DNA of 64,000 bases from Cherax quadricarinatus (lineage: Eukaryota > Arthropoda > Malacostraca > Decapoda > Parastacidae), in assembly GCF_038502225.1 (NCBI RefSeq), contig NC_091372.1, forward strand, positions 11,294,642 through 11,358,641, given 5' to 3'. Positions 1 through 11,001 of the stretch are shown here, in pieces. A program made the translations under genes and the position numbers. Below the pieces are notes generated by a model, which searched no databases, was not told the origin of the DNA, and saw nothing but the letters and a program-made list of their open reading frames with translations. Numbering within the stretch: the stretch's first letter is position 1; every line of letters starts with the position of its first letter.

Positions 1-356
1 AGCAGTACCAGCACCACCACCAGCACCACGAGCAGGACCGGTACCAGCACCACCACCAGCACCACGAGCAGTACCAGCACCACCACCAGCACCACGAGCA
101 GTACCAGCACCACCACCAGCATCACGAGCAGTACCAGCACCACCACCAGCATCACGAGCAGTACCAGCACCACCACCAGCACCACGAGCAGGACCGGTAC
201 CAGCACCACCACCAGCACCACGAGCAGTACCAGCACCACCACCAGCACCACGAGCAGTACCAGCACCACCACCAGCATCACGAGCAGTACCAGCACCACG
301 AGCAGGACCAGCACCACCACCAGCACCACGAGCAGCACCACCACCACCACCTAGTA
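1..356. repeat. 30-bp minisatellite (GCACCACGAGCAGTACC type)
   Basis: About twelve imperfect copies of a 30-bp unit containing accacgagcagtaccagc, with variants carrying aggaccgg or agcatcac. The left end is cut by the window edge. No gene is visible. Confidence 0.9.
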
Positions 357-476
357 CCACACACTAGAGAAAGCTTGGAAACATGTCACCAGACTGCTTG
401 TGGAATCTCTAGCGCAGCTTAAGCACTCAAGCTGAACCTCAAGATAATGCACCAAAAAAAAACACGTTGTCATTTG

Positions 477-834
477 GAATGACCGGAGCGTAACTAAGTT
501 AATGAGCACCGTAACTTTCCAAGTGACCGGAGCGTAACTAAGTTAATGAGCACCGTAACTTTCCAAGTGACCGGAGCGTAACTAAGTTAATGAGCACCGT
601 AACTTTCCAAGTGACCGGAGCGTAACTAAGTTAATGAGCACCGTAACTTTCCAAGTGACCGGAGCGTAACTAAGTTAATGAGCACCGTAACTTTCCAAGT
701 GACCGGAGCGTAACTGAAGTTAATGAGCACCGTAACTTTCCAAGTGACCGGAGCGTAACTGAAGTTAATGAGCACCGTAACTTTCCAAGTGACCGGAGCG
801 TAACTGAAGTTAATGAGCACCGTAACTTTCCAAG
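477..834. repeat. 44/45-bp minisatellite
   Basis: Eight tandem copies starting gtgaccggagcgtaac. The first five are 44 bp; the last three have an extra g (actgaagtt rather than actaagtt), making 45 bp. The clustering of the variant suggests local duplication. Confidence 0.93.
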
Positions 835-835
835 T

Positions 836-944
836 CTTCAAGGAGGGTTCCTTGATGATAGTGAAGGGCTCTTGATCCAGGGAATTGTAACTACCTATTA
901 TACCTACCTGCTTCACATATCCCAGGCGACTAATGATCCCTTTA
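836..944 (+). repeat. diverged retroelement 3' fragment
   Basis: The stretch tcaaggagggttccttgat followed by gggctcttgatccagggaat is a diverged relative of the better preserved element at 28035-28214. Both run directly into a trinucleotide microsatellite (TAG/AAT here, AAT there), as expected of a retroelement with a simple-repeat tail. The family name is not determined. Confidence 0.6.
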
Positions 945-1309
945 GGTAGCAGTAGTAGTAATAGCAATAGCATTAGTAGTAGTAGTAGTAGTAATAGTAG
1001 TAGTAGTAATAGTAGTAGTAATAATAGTAATAGTACGAGTAATAGTAATAGTAGGAGTAATAGTACTAGTAGTAATAGTAATAATAGTAATAGTAGTAGT
1101 AATAGTACTAGCATTAATAGTAGTAGTAATAGTAGCAGTAGCATTTAGTAGTAATAGTAGCAGTAGCATTAATAGTAATAGTAATAGTAGTAATAGTAAT
1201 AGTAGTAATAGTAATAGTAGTAGTAGTAATAGTAGTAATAGTAGTAGTAATAGCAGTAGCATTAATAGTAGTAATAGCAGTAGCATTAATAGTAGTAGTG
1301 GTAACAGTA
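945..1309. repeat. TAG/AAT trinucleotide microsatellite
   Basis: An uninterrupted run of agt and aat triplets about 365 bp long. It produces long artificial open frames of Ser/Asn or Leu/Thr that are not genes. It directly follows the retroelement fragment at 836-944. Confidence 0.95.
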
Positions 1310-1313
1310 GTTG

Positions 1314-2906
1314 GTAAAGAGGAGCCTAGTGTAACACTGTCTTCCTGAAGGTTGGTAAACACGTGCCTAGTGTAACATTGTCTTCCTGAAGGTTGGTAAA
1401 CAAGAGCCTAGTGTAACATTGTCTTCCTGAAGGTTGGTAAACAAGTGCCTAGTGTAACATTGTCTTCCTGAAGGTTGGTAAACAAGTGCCTAGTGTAACA
1501 TTGTCTTCCTGAAGGTTGGTAAACAAGTGCCTAGTGTAACATTGTCTTCCTGAAGGTTGGTAAACCAGAGCCTAGTGTAACACTGTCTTCCTGAAGGTTG
1601 GTAAACACGTGCCTAGTGTAACATTGTCTTCCTGAAGGTTGGTAAACCAGAGCCTAGTGTAACATTGTCTTCCTGAAGGTTGGTAAACACGTGCCTAGTG
1701 TAACATTGTCTTCCTGAAGGTTGGTAAACCAGAGCCTAGTGTAACACTGTCTTCCTGAAGGTTGGTAAACCAGAGCCTAGTGTAACACTGTCTTCCTGAA
1801 GGTTGGTAAACCAGAGCCTAGTGTAACATTGTCTTCCTGAAGGTTGGTAAACCAGAGCCTAGTGTAACATTGTCTTCCTGAAGGTTGGTAAACCAGAGCC
1901 TAGTGTAACATTGTCTTCCTGAAGGTTGGTAAACCAGAGCCTAGTGTAACATTGTCTTCCTGAAGGTTGGTAAACACGTGCCTAGTGTAACACTGTCTTC
2001 CTGAAGGTTGGTAAACCAGAGCCTAGTGTAACACTGTCTTCCTGAAGGTTGGTAAACACGTGCCTAGTGTAACATTGTCTTCCTGAAGGTTGGTAAACAA
2101 GTGCCTAGTGTAACATTGTCTTCCTGAAGGTTGGTAAACAAGTGCCTAGTGTAACATTGTCTTCCTGAAGGTTGGTAAACACGTGCCTAGTGTAACATTG
2201 TCTTCCTGAAGGTTGGTAAACAAGAGCCTAGTGTAACATTGTCTTCCTGAAGGTTGGTAAACAAGTGCCTAGTGTAACATTGTCTTCCTGAAGGTTGGTA
2301 AACACGTGCCTAGTGTAACATTGTCTTCCTGAAGGTTGGTAAACAAGAGCCTAGTGTAACATTGTCTTCCTGAAGGTTGGTAAACAAGTGCCTAGTGTAA
2401 CATTGTCTTCCTGAAGGTTGGTAAACACGTGCCTAGTGTAACATTGTCTTCCTGAAGGTTGGTAAACAAGTGCCTAGTGTAACATTGTCTTCCTGAAGGT
2501 TGGTAAACAAGTGCCTAGTGTAACATTGTCTTCCTGAAGGTTGGTAAACAAGTGCCTAGTGTAACATTGTCTTCCTGAAGGTTGGTAAACAAGTGCCTAG
2601 TGTAACATTGTCTTCCTGAAGGTTGGTAAACAAGAGCCTAGTGTAACATTGTCTTCCTGAAGGTTGGTAAACAAGTGCCTAGTGTAACATTGTCTTCCTG
2701 AAGGTTGGTAAACAAGTGCCTAGTGTAACATTGTCTTCCTGAAGGTTGGTAAACACGTGCCTAGTGTAACATTGTCTTCCTGAAGGTTGGTAAACAAGAG
2801 CCTAGTGTAACATTGTCTTCCTGAAGGTTGGTAAACACGTGCCTAGTGTAACATTGTCTTCCTGAAGGTTGGTAAACACGTGCCTAGTGTAACATTGTCT
2901 TCCTGA
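1314..2906. repeat. 41-bp minisatellite, about 39 copies
   Basis: Exact 41-bp spacing of gaaggttggtaaac. Units differ mainly at three short positions (caagtg, cacgtg or cagagc; cattg or cactg). Variant types are interspersed, indicating repeated local duplication. Confidence 0.97.
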
Positions 2907-3166
2907 TCACCTTCCATTCTCACTTCCGTCTCGCACCAGCGACCTCAGTATCAGGTAATCTGAGAGAAACCGCCTCAAGTGCCTACCTCAGTTGCTTCAG
3001 AAAAGAACCACACGGTCGGAAATCGAGGCCAGTTTAGTCTCACACTTTCACTGTTTATTTAAAAACGTGTCTTGCTGCTGTAACGTTATGTGTAATTATT
3101 ATTGTAAGTCCTCAGCCAAGTGTGGAGCTTATGGAGGGACTTCCTAATTTTTGCCAACTCTTTTAT
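2907..3166. other. non-repetitive interval, no gene seen
   Basis: Apparently unique sequence between the 41-bp array and the LINE insertion. No ORF with supporting signals is visible. Confidence 0.5.
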
Positions 3167-3225
3167 TTTTCAACCAATTTTTTTTATTTTTGGTGTACAT
3201 TTAGAGGTTCATATGTAGAAGAATG
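3167..3225. repeat. left 59-bp target-site duplication
   Basis: Identical over 59 bases to 3754-3812 (starts ttttcaaccaa, ends gtagaagaatg). The two copies flank the minus-strand LINE fragment exactly. Confidence 0.9.
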
Positions 3226-3753
3226 GAGACCTGGAGTTTACCTGGAGAGAGTTTCGGGGGTCAACGCCCCCGCGGCCCGGTCTGTGACCAGGCCTCATGG
3301 TGGATCAGAGCCTGATCAAGCAGGCTGTTGCTGCTGGCTGCAGGCAAACCAACGTACGAGCCACAGCCCGGCTGGTCAGGAACCGACTTTAGGTGCTTGT
3401 CCAGTGCCAGCTTGAAGACTGCCAGGGGTCTGTTGGTAATCCCCCTTATGTATGCTGGGAGGCAGTTGAACAGTCTCGGGCCCCTGACACTTATTGTATG
3501 GTCTCTTAACGTGCTAGTGACACCCCTGCTTTTCATTGGGGGGATGGTGCATCGCCTGCCAAGTCTTTTGCTTTCGTAGTGAGTGATTTTCGTGTGCAAG
3601 TTCGGTACTAGTCCCTCTAGGATTTTCCAGGTGTATATAATCATGTATCTCTCCCGCCTGCGTTCCAGGGAATACAGGTTCAGGAACCTCAAGCGCTCCC
3701 AGTAATTGAGGTGTTTTATCTCCGTTATGCGCGCCGTGAAAGTTCTCTGTACA
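3226..3753 (-). mobile_element. 5'-truncated LINE, 3' end with C-terminal reverse-transcriptase-protein ORF
   Basis: Minus-strand 528-bp insertion. An open frame from the truncation point to about 3261 encodes the C-terminal tail of a CR1/Jockey-type LINE protein, after the polymerase domain: LNYWERLRFLNLYSLERRR, then RGPRLFNCLPAYIRGIT and FKLALDKHLKSVPDQPGCG. The 3' end at about 3226-3360 contains a GC-rich segment (cgggggtcaacgcccccgcg) and finishes in ggtaaactccagg. That same 3' end recurs alone at 37941-38103 and 52908-53053. The 59-bp perfect duplication shows a single, fairly recent target-primed insertion truncated at its 5' end. The apparent start codon lies in the target duplication and is not real. 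Confidence 0.85.
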
Positions 3754-3812
3754 TTTTCAACCAATTTTTTTTATTTTTGGTGTACATTTAGAGGTTCATA
3801 TGTAGAAGAATG
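3754..3812. repeat. right 59-bp target-site duplication
   Basis: Exact copy of 3167-3225 immediately beyond the 5' truncation point of the LINE fragment. Confidence 0.9.
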
Positions 3813-4984
3813 TGACAAAGTTTCAGTATGATTGGCCAACAAACAACAGAGAAAAAAAATATTTTAGTGACTTCATATATGGCAGCAAAGTATGACAAAA
3901 TGGCACTTCGAGTGGCACTTCCGACAATCCCAACCGTTAGAATACATCTGACACTAATTCGGGATGCACATGTTTCATCTAATATATCCTATTATCATGG
4001 AAAAAAAATACATTTGATAGACTTTTTTGCATTCACCAAAATATCTGCCTTTTACCTCCCACAAAATCAAAAATATTTGATATATTCCAAAAAAAGAATC
4101 ATCACATTTTCAAACACACTTTGTTTTATATTGTCAGTGAAAATCATTTCAATACAATCATTAATAATGGTGTACTTTAGCGAAATATGTGAAAAAGTTA
4201 CTTCCGAGATATAGGCCTAGAAAACATCGGCAGGCCTACCGTCTCAAAAAAAATTTTTTTTGCGCGGAAATCGCGTTTTTTTTCGGTGTGTTTCTTAGTT
4301 AACTGATGTTCTAGTGCAGTTATCCTCTTCAAAACACCGTTTTCTATCACTCACATACCAAACAATACAACTAGGAGACGAGGAGTAACACATTTATATC
4401 GAAATATTGCTGGTGGACTCTCGCTATATTATGGCCTATTTTATTCAGTCTAGAGTATATAACATGTTTGTTTGTTATTTATAGTGTTTATTATATCATA
4501 TTAGATCAATTCTGATAGATAAATAAGCCGTATAGTTGATATATAAGCTGATATAAACGTAATAATGAAGTGATTTCACCTGGCACCATCTGGAGGGGGA
4601 GCACTGCCGAGTGTACCCAGGTGCTTCCTGATAGGCTAGACGTCTATTGATAAGCTCCACTTACTCTTATATGATGCCAAATAATCAATTATTATATTAG
4701 AAAGAATAATGCAAAGAAAAATCAATAAAAAACAAGATAAAAATTCCAAAAAATACATGGGTTGAGAACAGACGCGCTACCTACATCGTCGTTACCATAC
4801 CTGATATAAATGACTAATTTCTTGTAGAAACGTCTTAGAACATTGATTCTTGTACCATTGTGTTGCCAAAGAGTTAAGCTATTTTTCGGTATATATAACT
4901 CAATTTCCATAATTTTTCGATTTTTGGTTGAGCGCGCGGAAAATTGCCCAGATTCTACCCTTATATCTCCAATGATGAGTCAAC
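3813..4984. other. AT-rich interval, no supported gene
   Basis: AT-rich sequence with a 128-codon plus-strand open frame (3828-4214) that has low-complexity composition and no recognisable domain. Two short gcgcggaaa motifs occur at about 4262 and 4934. It may contain an unclassified old repeat, but I see no decisive ends. Confidence 0.4.
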
Positions 4985-5338
4985 TGTGTTGATATACTGT
5001 GTGTACTATCTATTGTTCCAGACACAGGGACACTGCTGTTGATATACTGTGTGTACAATCTATTGTTCCAGACATATGGGACACTGTTGTGTTGATATAC
5101 TGTGTACTACCTATTGTTCCAGACACAGGGACACTTGTATTGATATACTGTGTACTACCTATTGTTCCAGACACAGGGACACTTGTATTGATATACTGTG
5201 TACACTACCTATTGTTCCAGACACAGGGACACTTGTATTGATATACTGTGTACACTACCTATTGTTCCAGACACAGGGACACTTGTATTGATATACTGTG
5301 TACACTACCTATTGTTCCAGACACAGGGACACTTGTAT
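4985..5338. repeat. 50-bp minisatellite, left part (interrupted by LINE)
   Basis: About seven copies of a unit containing gttccagacacagggacac and ttgatatactgtgt; the last several are exactly 50 bp. The array stops abruptly at the LINE 3' tail and a single further copy resumes at 13381. Confidence 0.92.
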
Positions 5339-5645
5339 TAGTAAGTAAGTAAGTAAGTAAGTTTATTCAGGTATACACAAATACAGTTACATAGAATTAT
5401 CATACATAGCAGCATATGTGTAGAGAACCTAGGATAACCCAAAAAAGTCAGACAGAGTGACTTATTTCCATTGGGGTCCTTTTACCTTATTATTATAGTA
5501 TAAAGGTTATAATATTTTTTATTGTTCTACAATGAAGATAACATCTTATTATCCTACTAAAAAGACTATCTGCGACACCAAGGTCATTAAGACTATCTAC
5601 AATACGAGGGTCATTACAAGGAATAAGGTAAAATTTACCCGTATG

Positions 5646-8600
5646 TTAGCTAAAAAATAGAAAATCATTCCCCTCCCTTTCTGTAGCTACAGTCATCAGA
5701 CACCTTTTGGCACTCTTCTTGAACTGGTTCGCGCTATGACTGGCTTTGACATGTGCGGGTAGTCTGTTCCATTCCTTTATTGCTGTACAATAAAAGGTGT
5801 TTGAAGCCTGGCCACTGACTGTGGGTACTACAAAGTTGTGCTCTCTCCCCCTAGTTCTATGATTGCTTTGGTTCCCAGCCTTGACAAAATTGACGGCAAG
5901 ATATTCTGGACATTGCTTGTGAGCAATTTTATAAACGTGATTTAGCTTCAGTTGTTTTACTCTGTCTTCAACATTCAGCATATCCAACTGCTGTAATTCA
6001 TCCTGGCCTACATGTTCTCTTGGTCCCAGCCCCAGGATGAATCTTACGATTTTGTTCTGGGTGATTTGCAGTCTATCTTTCAGTTTTTTTGTCAAGGCAG
6101 AGTACCAAGAAGAGCAAGCGTAATCCATATGGCATTGTATAAGGGCTAGACATAGAGTCCTGCGAGCCTCAGTAGGTAGACACTGTGCTTGTCTATACAG
6201 GAACTTCAGTCTGGCATTCGCTTTCTTTACTACACTGTTCCCTATCAATTCTCCTGACATGCTTGGGTCAAAGGGGATTCCCAAATATTTTACTGATGAA
6301 ACCAAAGTGATGGGCTCCCCATTACATTGAACATTAAAATTATTTACCCTTCTCAGTTTATGTTTCGTGCCAAAGAGAATGGCTTCAGTTTTCCCTAGGT
6401 GTAATGATAGTTTGTTGTCTACTAACCATTTGCTGCAGGACTCCAGTTCCAGTGTTAAAACATTAGCAATATCTTGTGGGTCTTTACCTGACACTAACAG
6501 CGCACTGTCATCTGCATACAGTAGGAGTTTGCACTTGACACTGATAGGCATATCATTGACATAACATAAGAATAATAAGGGACCCAGAATACTACCTTGG
6601 GGAACTCCACATGTTATCGGCAGGGGTTCTGATTCTGTTTTGTTGATTTTGACTATTTGTCTCCTATTGCTAAGGTAGGACTTAAACCAGTCTACAGAAC
6701 CTATACCGATAGTTTGAAGTTTATTACATAATATATTGTGGTTGACAGTATCGAAGGCCTTTTGCAGGTCTAAGGTTACCATGCCTATGAGGTTCCCCTT
6801 TGACATTTCAGTTCTCAGGTAATCCATCAGATTAATAAGGGAGGTGTCGGTTGAGTAGGATCTTCTAAAGCCCGATTGATAGCTATGGAGAATGTTGTTG
6901 TCATTAAGGTACTTAACTACTTGAGAATACACCGCCCTCTCTAGAATTTTAGATATTATACTGAGTATACTAACAGGCCTATAGTTGCTTACATCAGACC
7001 TACTATTTTTCTTAAAGATAGGAGTAACTCTGGCCTCCTTGAACCCCTCCGGTACTGTATTAGTGGTGATTGATAGATTTATTATGTGAGCAATAGGGAT
7101 TGACAGTTCAGAAGCACCATCTTTTAGGAACTTAGACGGGATGTTATCAGGGCCTGTGCTCTTAGTTGGGTTTAACCTGCTTAGTTCTTTTTGAATAAAG
7201 TCATGAGATACACTTACTAGTTGACAACTGTTTGGGGTTACCCCTTTATTGGTATAGTATGTTTGAAACTTATCAGAGTCTGTGTTAAAGGTATTTGATG
7301 CAGCTGGTAGTTTACTTACTAGTGTTGATGCAACAGATGTGTAGTATGAATTAAAGCAATTTGCCACCTTAGATGTTTCGTGGCATACCTCATTATCGAT
7401 AGTGAGTACTATGTTAGACCTATCTACTGGCTTATGGCTATACCCCAACTGTTTTAGTTGATGCCAGAGCTTTCTGGGGTTATGCTTATACTCTTCAATT
7501 TTTGAGCAGTAGTGCTTTGCCTTTGCTCCTTTTATAAGTCTCTGTACTCTGTTCCTCACCCTTTGGAATTCATTTAGTGCTGCAATATCCTGTCTGTTTG
7601 CTTTAAATCTTTTTAGCAGCTGGTCTCTGAATTTCATATTATCTAATATCTCAGTATTCATCCAGGGTTCAGTTCTTCGTTTAATCCTAACCTCTTTAAC
7701 TGGTGCAATATTATCAAGGATGGTAGTGAACATTGTTTTGAATTTTTCCCAGGCATCGTTTACGTCCGTGCAACTTGTTATCTCTGTCCAGACACAATTG
7801 TGTAGCCTATTTACCAGTGTTTCTTTACTGTAGTTTCTAGTTGACCTCATTTTTATTGTCCTGTGTAGGCCTATCCTATCCCTAGTTATTTTCCTGGTGC
7901 AGTAAATGATGAAATGATCACTAAGACCTGTGGTAATGACGCCTGACTGACTAATGTTCTCAGAGCGGTTACAAAGTATGTGGTCAATTAGGGTGGCTGA
8001 GAACTGTGTGATCCGGGTTGGAGTATTAATAAGTTGAGTGTAACTATTTAATCCTAGAATTTGCTTATACCTTTTGCATAGCCCGTTATTTTGCTGCTGA
8101 AAACAGATATTGAAGTCGCCCAGTATTATTGTCTCGCAATTGTTTTCAACTCCGGACAAGACTCTGGAAAAGTCTTCTAAGAACTGGTCCTGGGTAGGAG
8201 GGCGGTAACTAGTTCCTACTAAGATGGGTTTGGTCTTAGGAAGCAGCACTTCAAACCATAGAATCTCCAGTTTATTGTTATTTAAATCAGGTCTTGGGTT
8301 GTAAGCTAAGTCGTTTCTAATATAGGCACATACTCCACCACCCTTTCTGTTCCTATCTAAGCGTTTTATATTGTAACCATCTATTTTGACCTCGTCGTCA
8401 GTCACCGTATCATCCAACCAAGATTCAGAGATGGTTATAACTGCCGCCCTAATTTTGTTAGCTAGAATCCTAATCTCTGCCAATTTAGGAAGAAGTGATC
8501 TTGCATTGACATGAATAAAGTGAAGGCCTGTTTTCATAAAACAATCATAATCATCAATATATGGCAATGGGTCATTTGTATTAAAATTAGGTAAATCAAT

Positions 8601-9200
8601 GTCATCACTGCTAAAGGGTAACTGTGCCAAAGTGCATTTGTTACACACAAAATGAATTCTGGCACCGTTGCTATAATTGTACATACATCCATCATGCACC
8701 CACCCCTTACACATTTTACATAAGGTGCCTTTTCTGTTTTTCATGCGTACTTTAGTACAGTGTATACATCTGTTTGGTAGTGTTTGAGATAATAATGGCT
8801 GTATTGTCTCACATTGACCTATGTATGCATTACCTATGGAGTTAAGGCTATCATCCCTAGCTACTAGACCGTCATTATTGCCGTCATTTATCTGTCTGTT
8901 TTTCCTCTGCACAATAGTTTGAGGTCCTGGATTAATTTGGATATCACCACTTAAGAGCGCTACAATAAGAGCTGTGTGCCATTGTTTTTGTTTAGGTATG
9001 CGGTGTTGCCATACCTTGCGGCGATAGTGAGGTTTACTTTTCTGGTAGGATGGCAACTGTTGGGCTTTTACTGTCCAGGGCGCTGTTACTCCATTCACCT
9101 TTTCCAACCCCCATGACTGATTTCTTTCTTCATGGAATTGAAGAAGAAATATAAATATAATTATGGCAGCCTGTACCCCTCTAATGCCTGCCATTTTCAC
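5646..9200 (-). CDS. LINE polyprotein: PHD-like finger, APE endonuclease, reverse transcriptase (1184 aa)
   Basis: Intact ORF encoding the replication protein of a CR1/L2-group LINE. Order of parts: a hydrophobic segment at about 11-22; a 2A-like motif GDIQINPGP at 85-93; a Cys/His PHD-like finger at about 145-189 (CIHC, CKMC, CNKC); an APE-type endonuclease at about 228-436, with the SESW glutamate at 259, GDFN at 361-364, a DH pair at 406-407 and SDHF at 427-430; then reverse transcriptase at about 665-950, with catalytic Asp 811 in the stretch before FDTVNH (816-821), GVPQGSILGPLLF at 865-877 and YADD at 895-898. The remaining C-terminal region is the usual LINE tail. The endonuclease nicks the target and the RT copies the element RNA onto it. 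No stop or frameshift is visible, so the copy may be young. The Met start near a hydrophobic leader is assumed. Confidence 0.93.
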   Translation of the reverse strand: MKMAGIRGVQAAIIIFIFLLQFHEERNQSWGLEKVNGVTAPWTVKAQQLPSYQKSKPHYRRKVWQHRIPKQKQWHTALIVALLSGDIQINPGPQTIVQRKNRQINDGNNDGLVARDDSLNSIGNAYIGQCETIQPLLSQTLPNRCIHCTKVRMKNRKGTLCKMCKGWVHDGCMYNYSNGARIHFVCNKCTLAQLPFSSDDIDLPNFNTNDPLPYIDDYDCFMKTGLHFIHVNARSLLPKLAEIRILANKIRAAVITISESWLDDTVTDDEVKIDGYNIKRLDRNRKGGGVCAYIRNDLAYNPRPDLNNNKLEILWFEVLLPKTKPILVGTSYRPPTQDQFLEDFSRVLSGVENNCETIILGDFNICFQQQNNGLCKRYKQILGLNSYTQLINTPTRITQFSATLIDHILCNRSENISQSGVITTGLSDHFIIYCTRKITRDRIGLHRTIKMRSTRNYSKETLVNRLHNCVWTEITSCTDVNDAWEKFKTMFTTILDNIAPVKEVRIKRRTEPWMNTEILDNMKFRDQLLKRFKANRQDIAALNEFQRVRNRVQRLIKGAKAKHYCSKIEEYKHNPRKLWHQLKQLGYSHKPVDRSNIVLTIDNEVCHETSKVANCFNSYYTSVASTLVSKLPAASNTFNTDSDKFQTYYTNKGVTPNSCQLVSVSHDFIQKELSRLNPTKSTGPDNIPSKFLKDGASELSIPIAHIINLSITTNTVPEGFKEARVTPIFKKNSRSDVSNYRPVSILSIISKILERAVYSQVVKYLNDNNILHSYQSGFRRSYSTDTSLINLMDYLRTEMSKGNLIGMVTLDLQKAFDTVNHNILCNKLQTIGIGSVDWFKSYLSNRRQIVKINKTESEPLPITCGVPQGSILGPLLFLCYVNDMPISVKCKLLLYADDSALLVSGKDPQDIANVLTLELESCSKWLVDNKLSLHLGKTEAILFGTKHKLRRVNNFNVQCNGEPITLVSSVKYLGIPFDPSMSGELIGNSVVKKANARLKFLYRQAQCLPTEARRTLCLALIQCHMDYACSSWYSALTKKLKDRLQITQNKIVRFILGLGPREHVGQDELQQLDMLNVEDRVKQLKLNHVYKIAHKQCPEYLAVNFVKAGNQSNHRTRGREHNFVVPTVSGQASNTFYCTAIKEWNRLPAHVKASHSANQFKKSAKRCLMTVATEREGNDFLFFS
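8922..8948 (-). other. 2A-like translational recoding motif in the LINE ORF
   Basis: Encodes GDIQINPGP, matching the D-x-x-x-N-P-G-P hallmark of 2A peptides, preceded by a hydrophobic TALIVALLS. 2A-like motifs near the N terminus of APE-type LINE proteins are known. Here it would separate an 92-residue hydrophobic leader from the PHD/endonuclease/RT part. Activity is unproven. Confidence 0.6.
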
Positions 9201-9950
9201 TCTTCGCTCTTTTACTCATATACAATAATATTTATTTCTCTTTTCCAGTCCCTAGTACACTTAGTATCTGCTTTAGCAATCACACTGAATTACTAGTAAA
9301 ATTTCCTCTTCAAAAACCTCTTCACTGCTCACTTTTCCCTTAACTTCACAAAACCCTTACAATTAACCCCTTCAAACACACTCCCCTTCACATCACACTT
9401 CACAGTCTGGCTTCCCCAATTAACTTCTAACTCCTTTCCATTCTGGTAGATCAGAAAGGTTTAATCCATGGTTTTATCCTTCCAAATCCCCCTCAGTTCC
9501 ATTTATCGGGGATTGTGTGGTGTTGTTGACTGCCTGACCTGTTTTGCTGACTCAGCCATTTTTAAAACACTTAGGGGAGTAACGCCACCTACCACCTGAC
9601 TTTCTTTGAGTTTATAGATATATTTGGCGTTTTCTGCTATGATTCTCTCACTGTACACTGGTCAGCTGAATATAGGTCAGCTACTAAAACATTAACCTTG
9701 ACTGTTTAACTATTCACTTCTTTCTCACGGCTGGCACTGAGGGATAACCGTCCTATACCTTGGAGTTTTATACTGTTGATTTGACGATGTCTCCTGTGTT
9801 TCCCTCTCGTTAGCACTGGTACAGGTGATATGATGGTGGTACAGATATGATGCTACTGTCAACAGATGAACGTCAGTAAAGATGAGAGTTTCACTTCGCT
9901 AGTTGTACGTCTGGCAGTAGCTGCTGTTTGAATGCCGGTCAGCCATGTTT

Positions 9951-9962
9951 AAAGGCTCAAAT
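9951..9962. repeat. left 12-bp target-site duplication
   Basis: aaaggctcaaat immediately left of the 421-bp-unit array; identical to 13275-13286. Confidence 0.8.
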
Positions 9963-11001
9963 TGTGCAAAGAAAGGTATAAAATACCGACAATATGAAAG
10001 TTAAGACACATGTGCAACATCTGGATATCTTTATTGTAGTAGACGTTTCGCCATCCAGTGGCTTTATCAATACAGATTCTTGGACATAATAGGAAGACAG
10101 TAGAACTATATACAAAAGATGAGGTAATCAGTCCCTCGGCCTTGGAGTTAGTGTTCACAGCATCGTGGTGGAGGAGAGTCTGGAGCAAAGGCAAGAAGAC
10201 TGGCGCTTTTTATAGGCGTCAGTGAATGGGACGGGCAGCAGACGAGGTCAGTCACTGGTAGGCGGGATTCCCCAGTGGAAGTAGGTCCTTCCCAAAGAGA
10301 TGGGTTAGTTGCAGCAGCCGTGAAGAAGGTCTTGTAGATGTCCTCTGAACCAAGATTCCATGATGTTGCAGTGTCTGACAAGTTGTGCAAAGAAAGGTAT
10401 AAAATACCGACAATATGAAAGTTAAGACACATGTGCAACATCTGGATATCTTTATTGTAGTAGACGTTTCGCCATCCAGTGGCTTTATCAATACAGATTC
10501 TTGGACATAATAGGAAGACAGTAGAACTATATACAAAAGATGAGGTAATCAGTCCCTCGGCCTTGGAGTTAGTGTTCACAGCATCGTGGTGGAGGAGAGT
10601 CTGGAGCAAAGGCAAGAAGACTGGCGCTTTTTATAGGCGTCAGTGAATGGGACGGGCAGCAGACGAGGTCAGTCACTGGTAGGCGGGATTCCCCAGTGGA
10701 AGTAGGTCCTTCCCAAAGAGATGGGTTAGTTGCAGCAGCCGTGAAGAAGGTCTTGTAGATGTCCTCTGAACCAAGATTCCATGATGTTGCAGTGTCTGAC
10801 AAGTTGTGCAAAGAAAGGTATAAAATACCGACAATATGAAAGTTAAGACACATGTGCAACATCTGGATATCTTTATTGTAGTAGACGTTTCGCCATCCAG
10901 TGGCTTTATCAATACAGATTCTTGGACATAATAGGAAGACAGTAGAACTATATACAAAAGATGAGGTAATCAGTCCCTCGGCCTTGGAGTTAGTGTTCAC
11001 A
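9963..11001 (-). repeat. 421-bp satellite units, minus orientation (about 2.5 copies)
   Basis: Two full units and one partial unit, apparently identical to the reverse complement of the plus-oriented units that follow. Each contains the hammerhead-like core (reverse complement visible at 10042-10070, 10463-10491 and 10884-10912). The orientation flips at about 11001-11007 around gttcac-agcatc-gtgaac. Confidence 0.93.

Noticed and set aside
3828..4214. 128-codon plus-strand ORF
   Set aside because: AT-rich composition, no family resemblance, no gene context.
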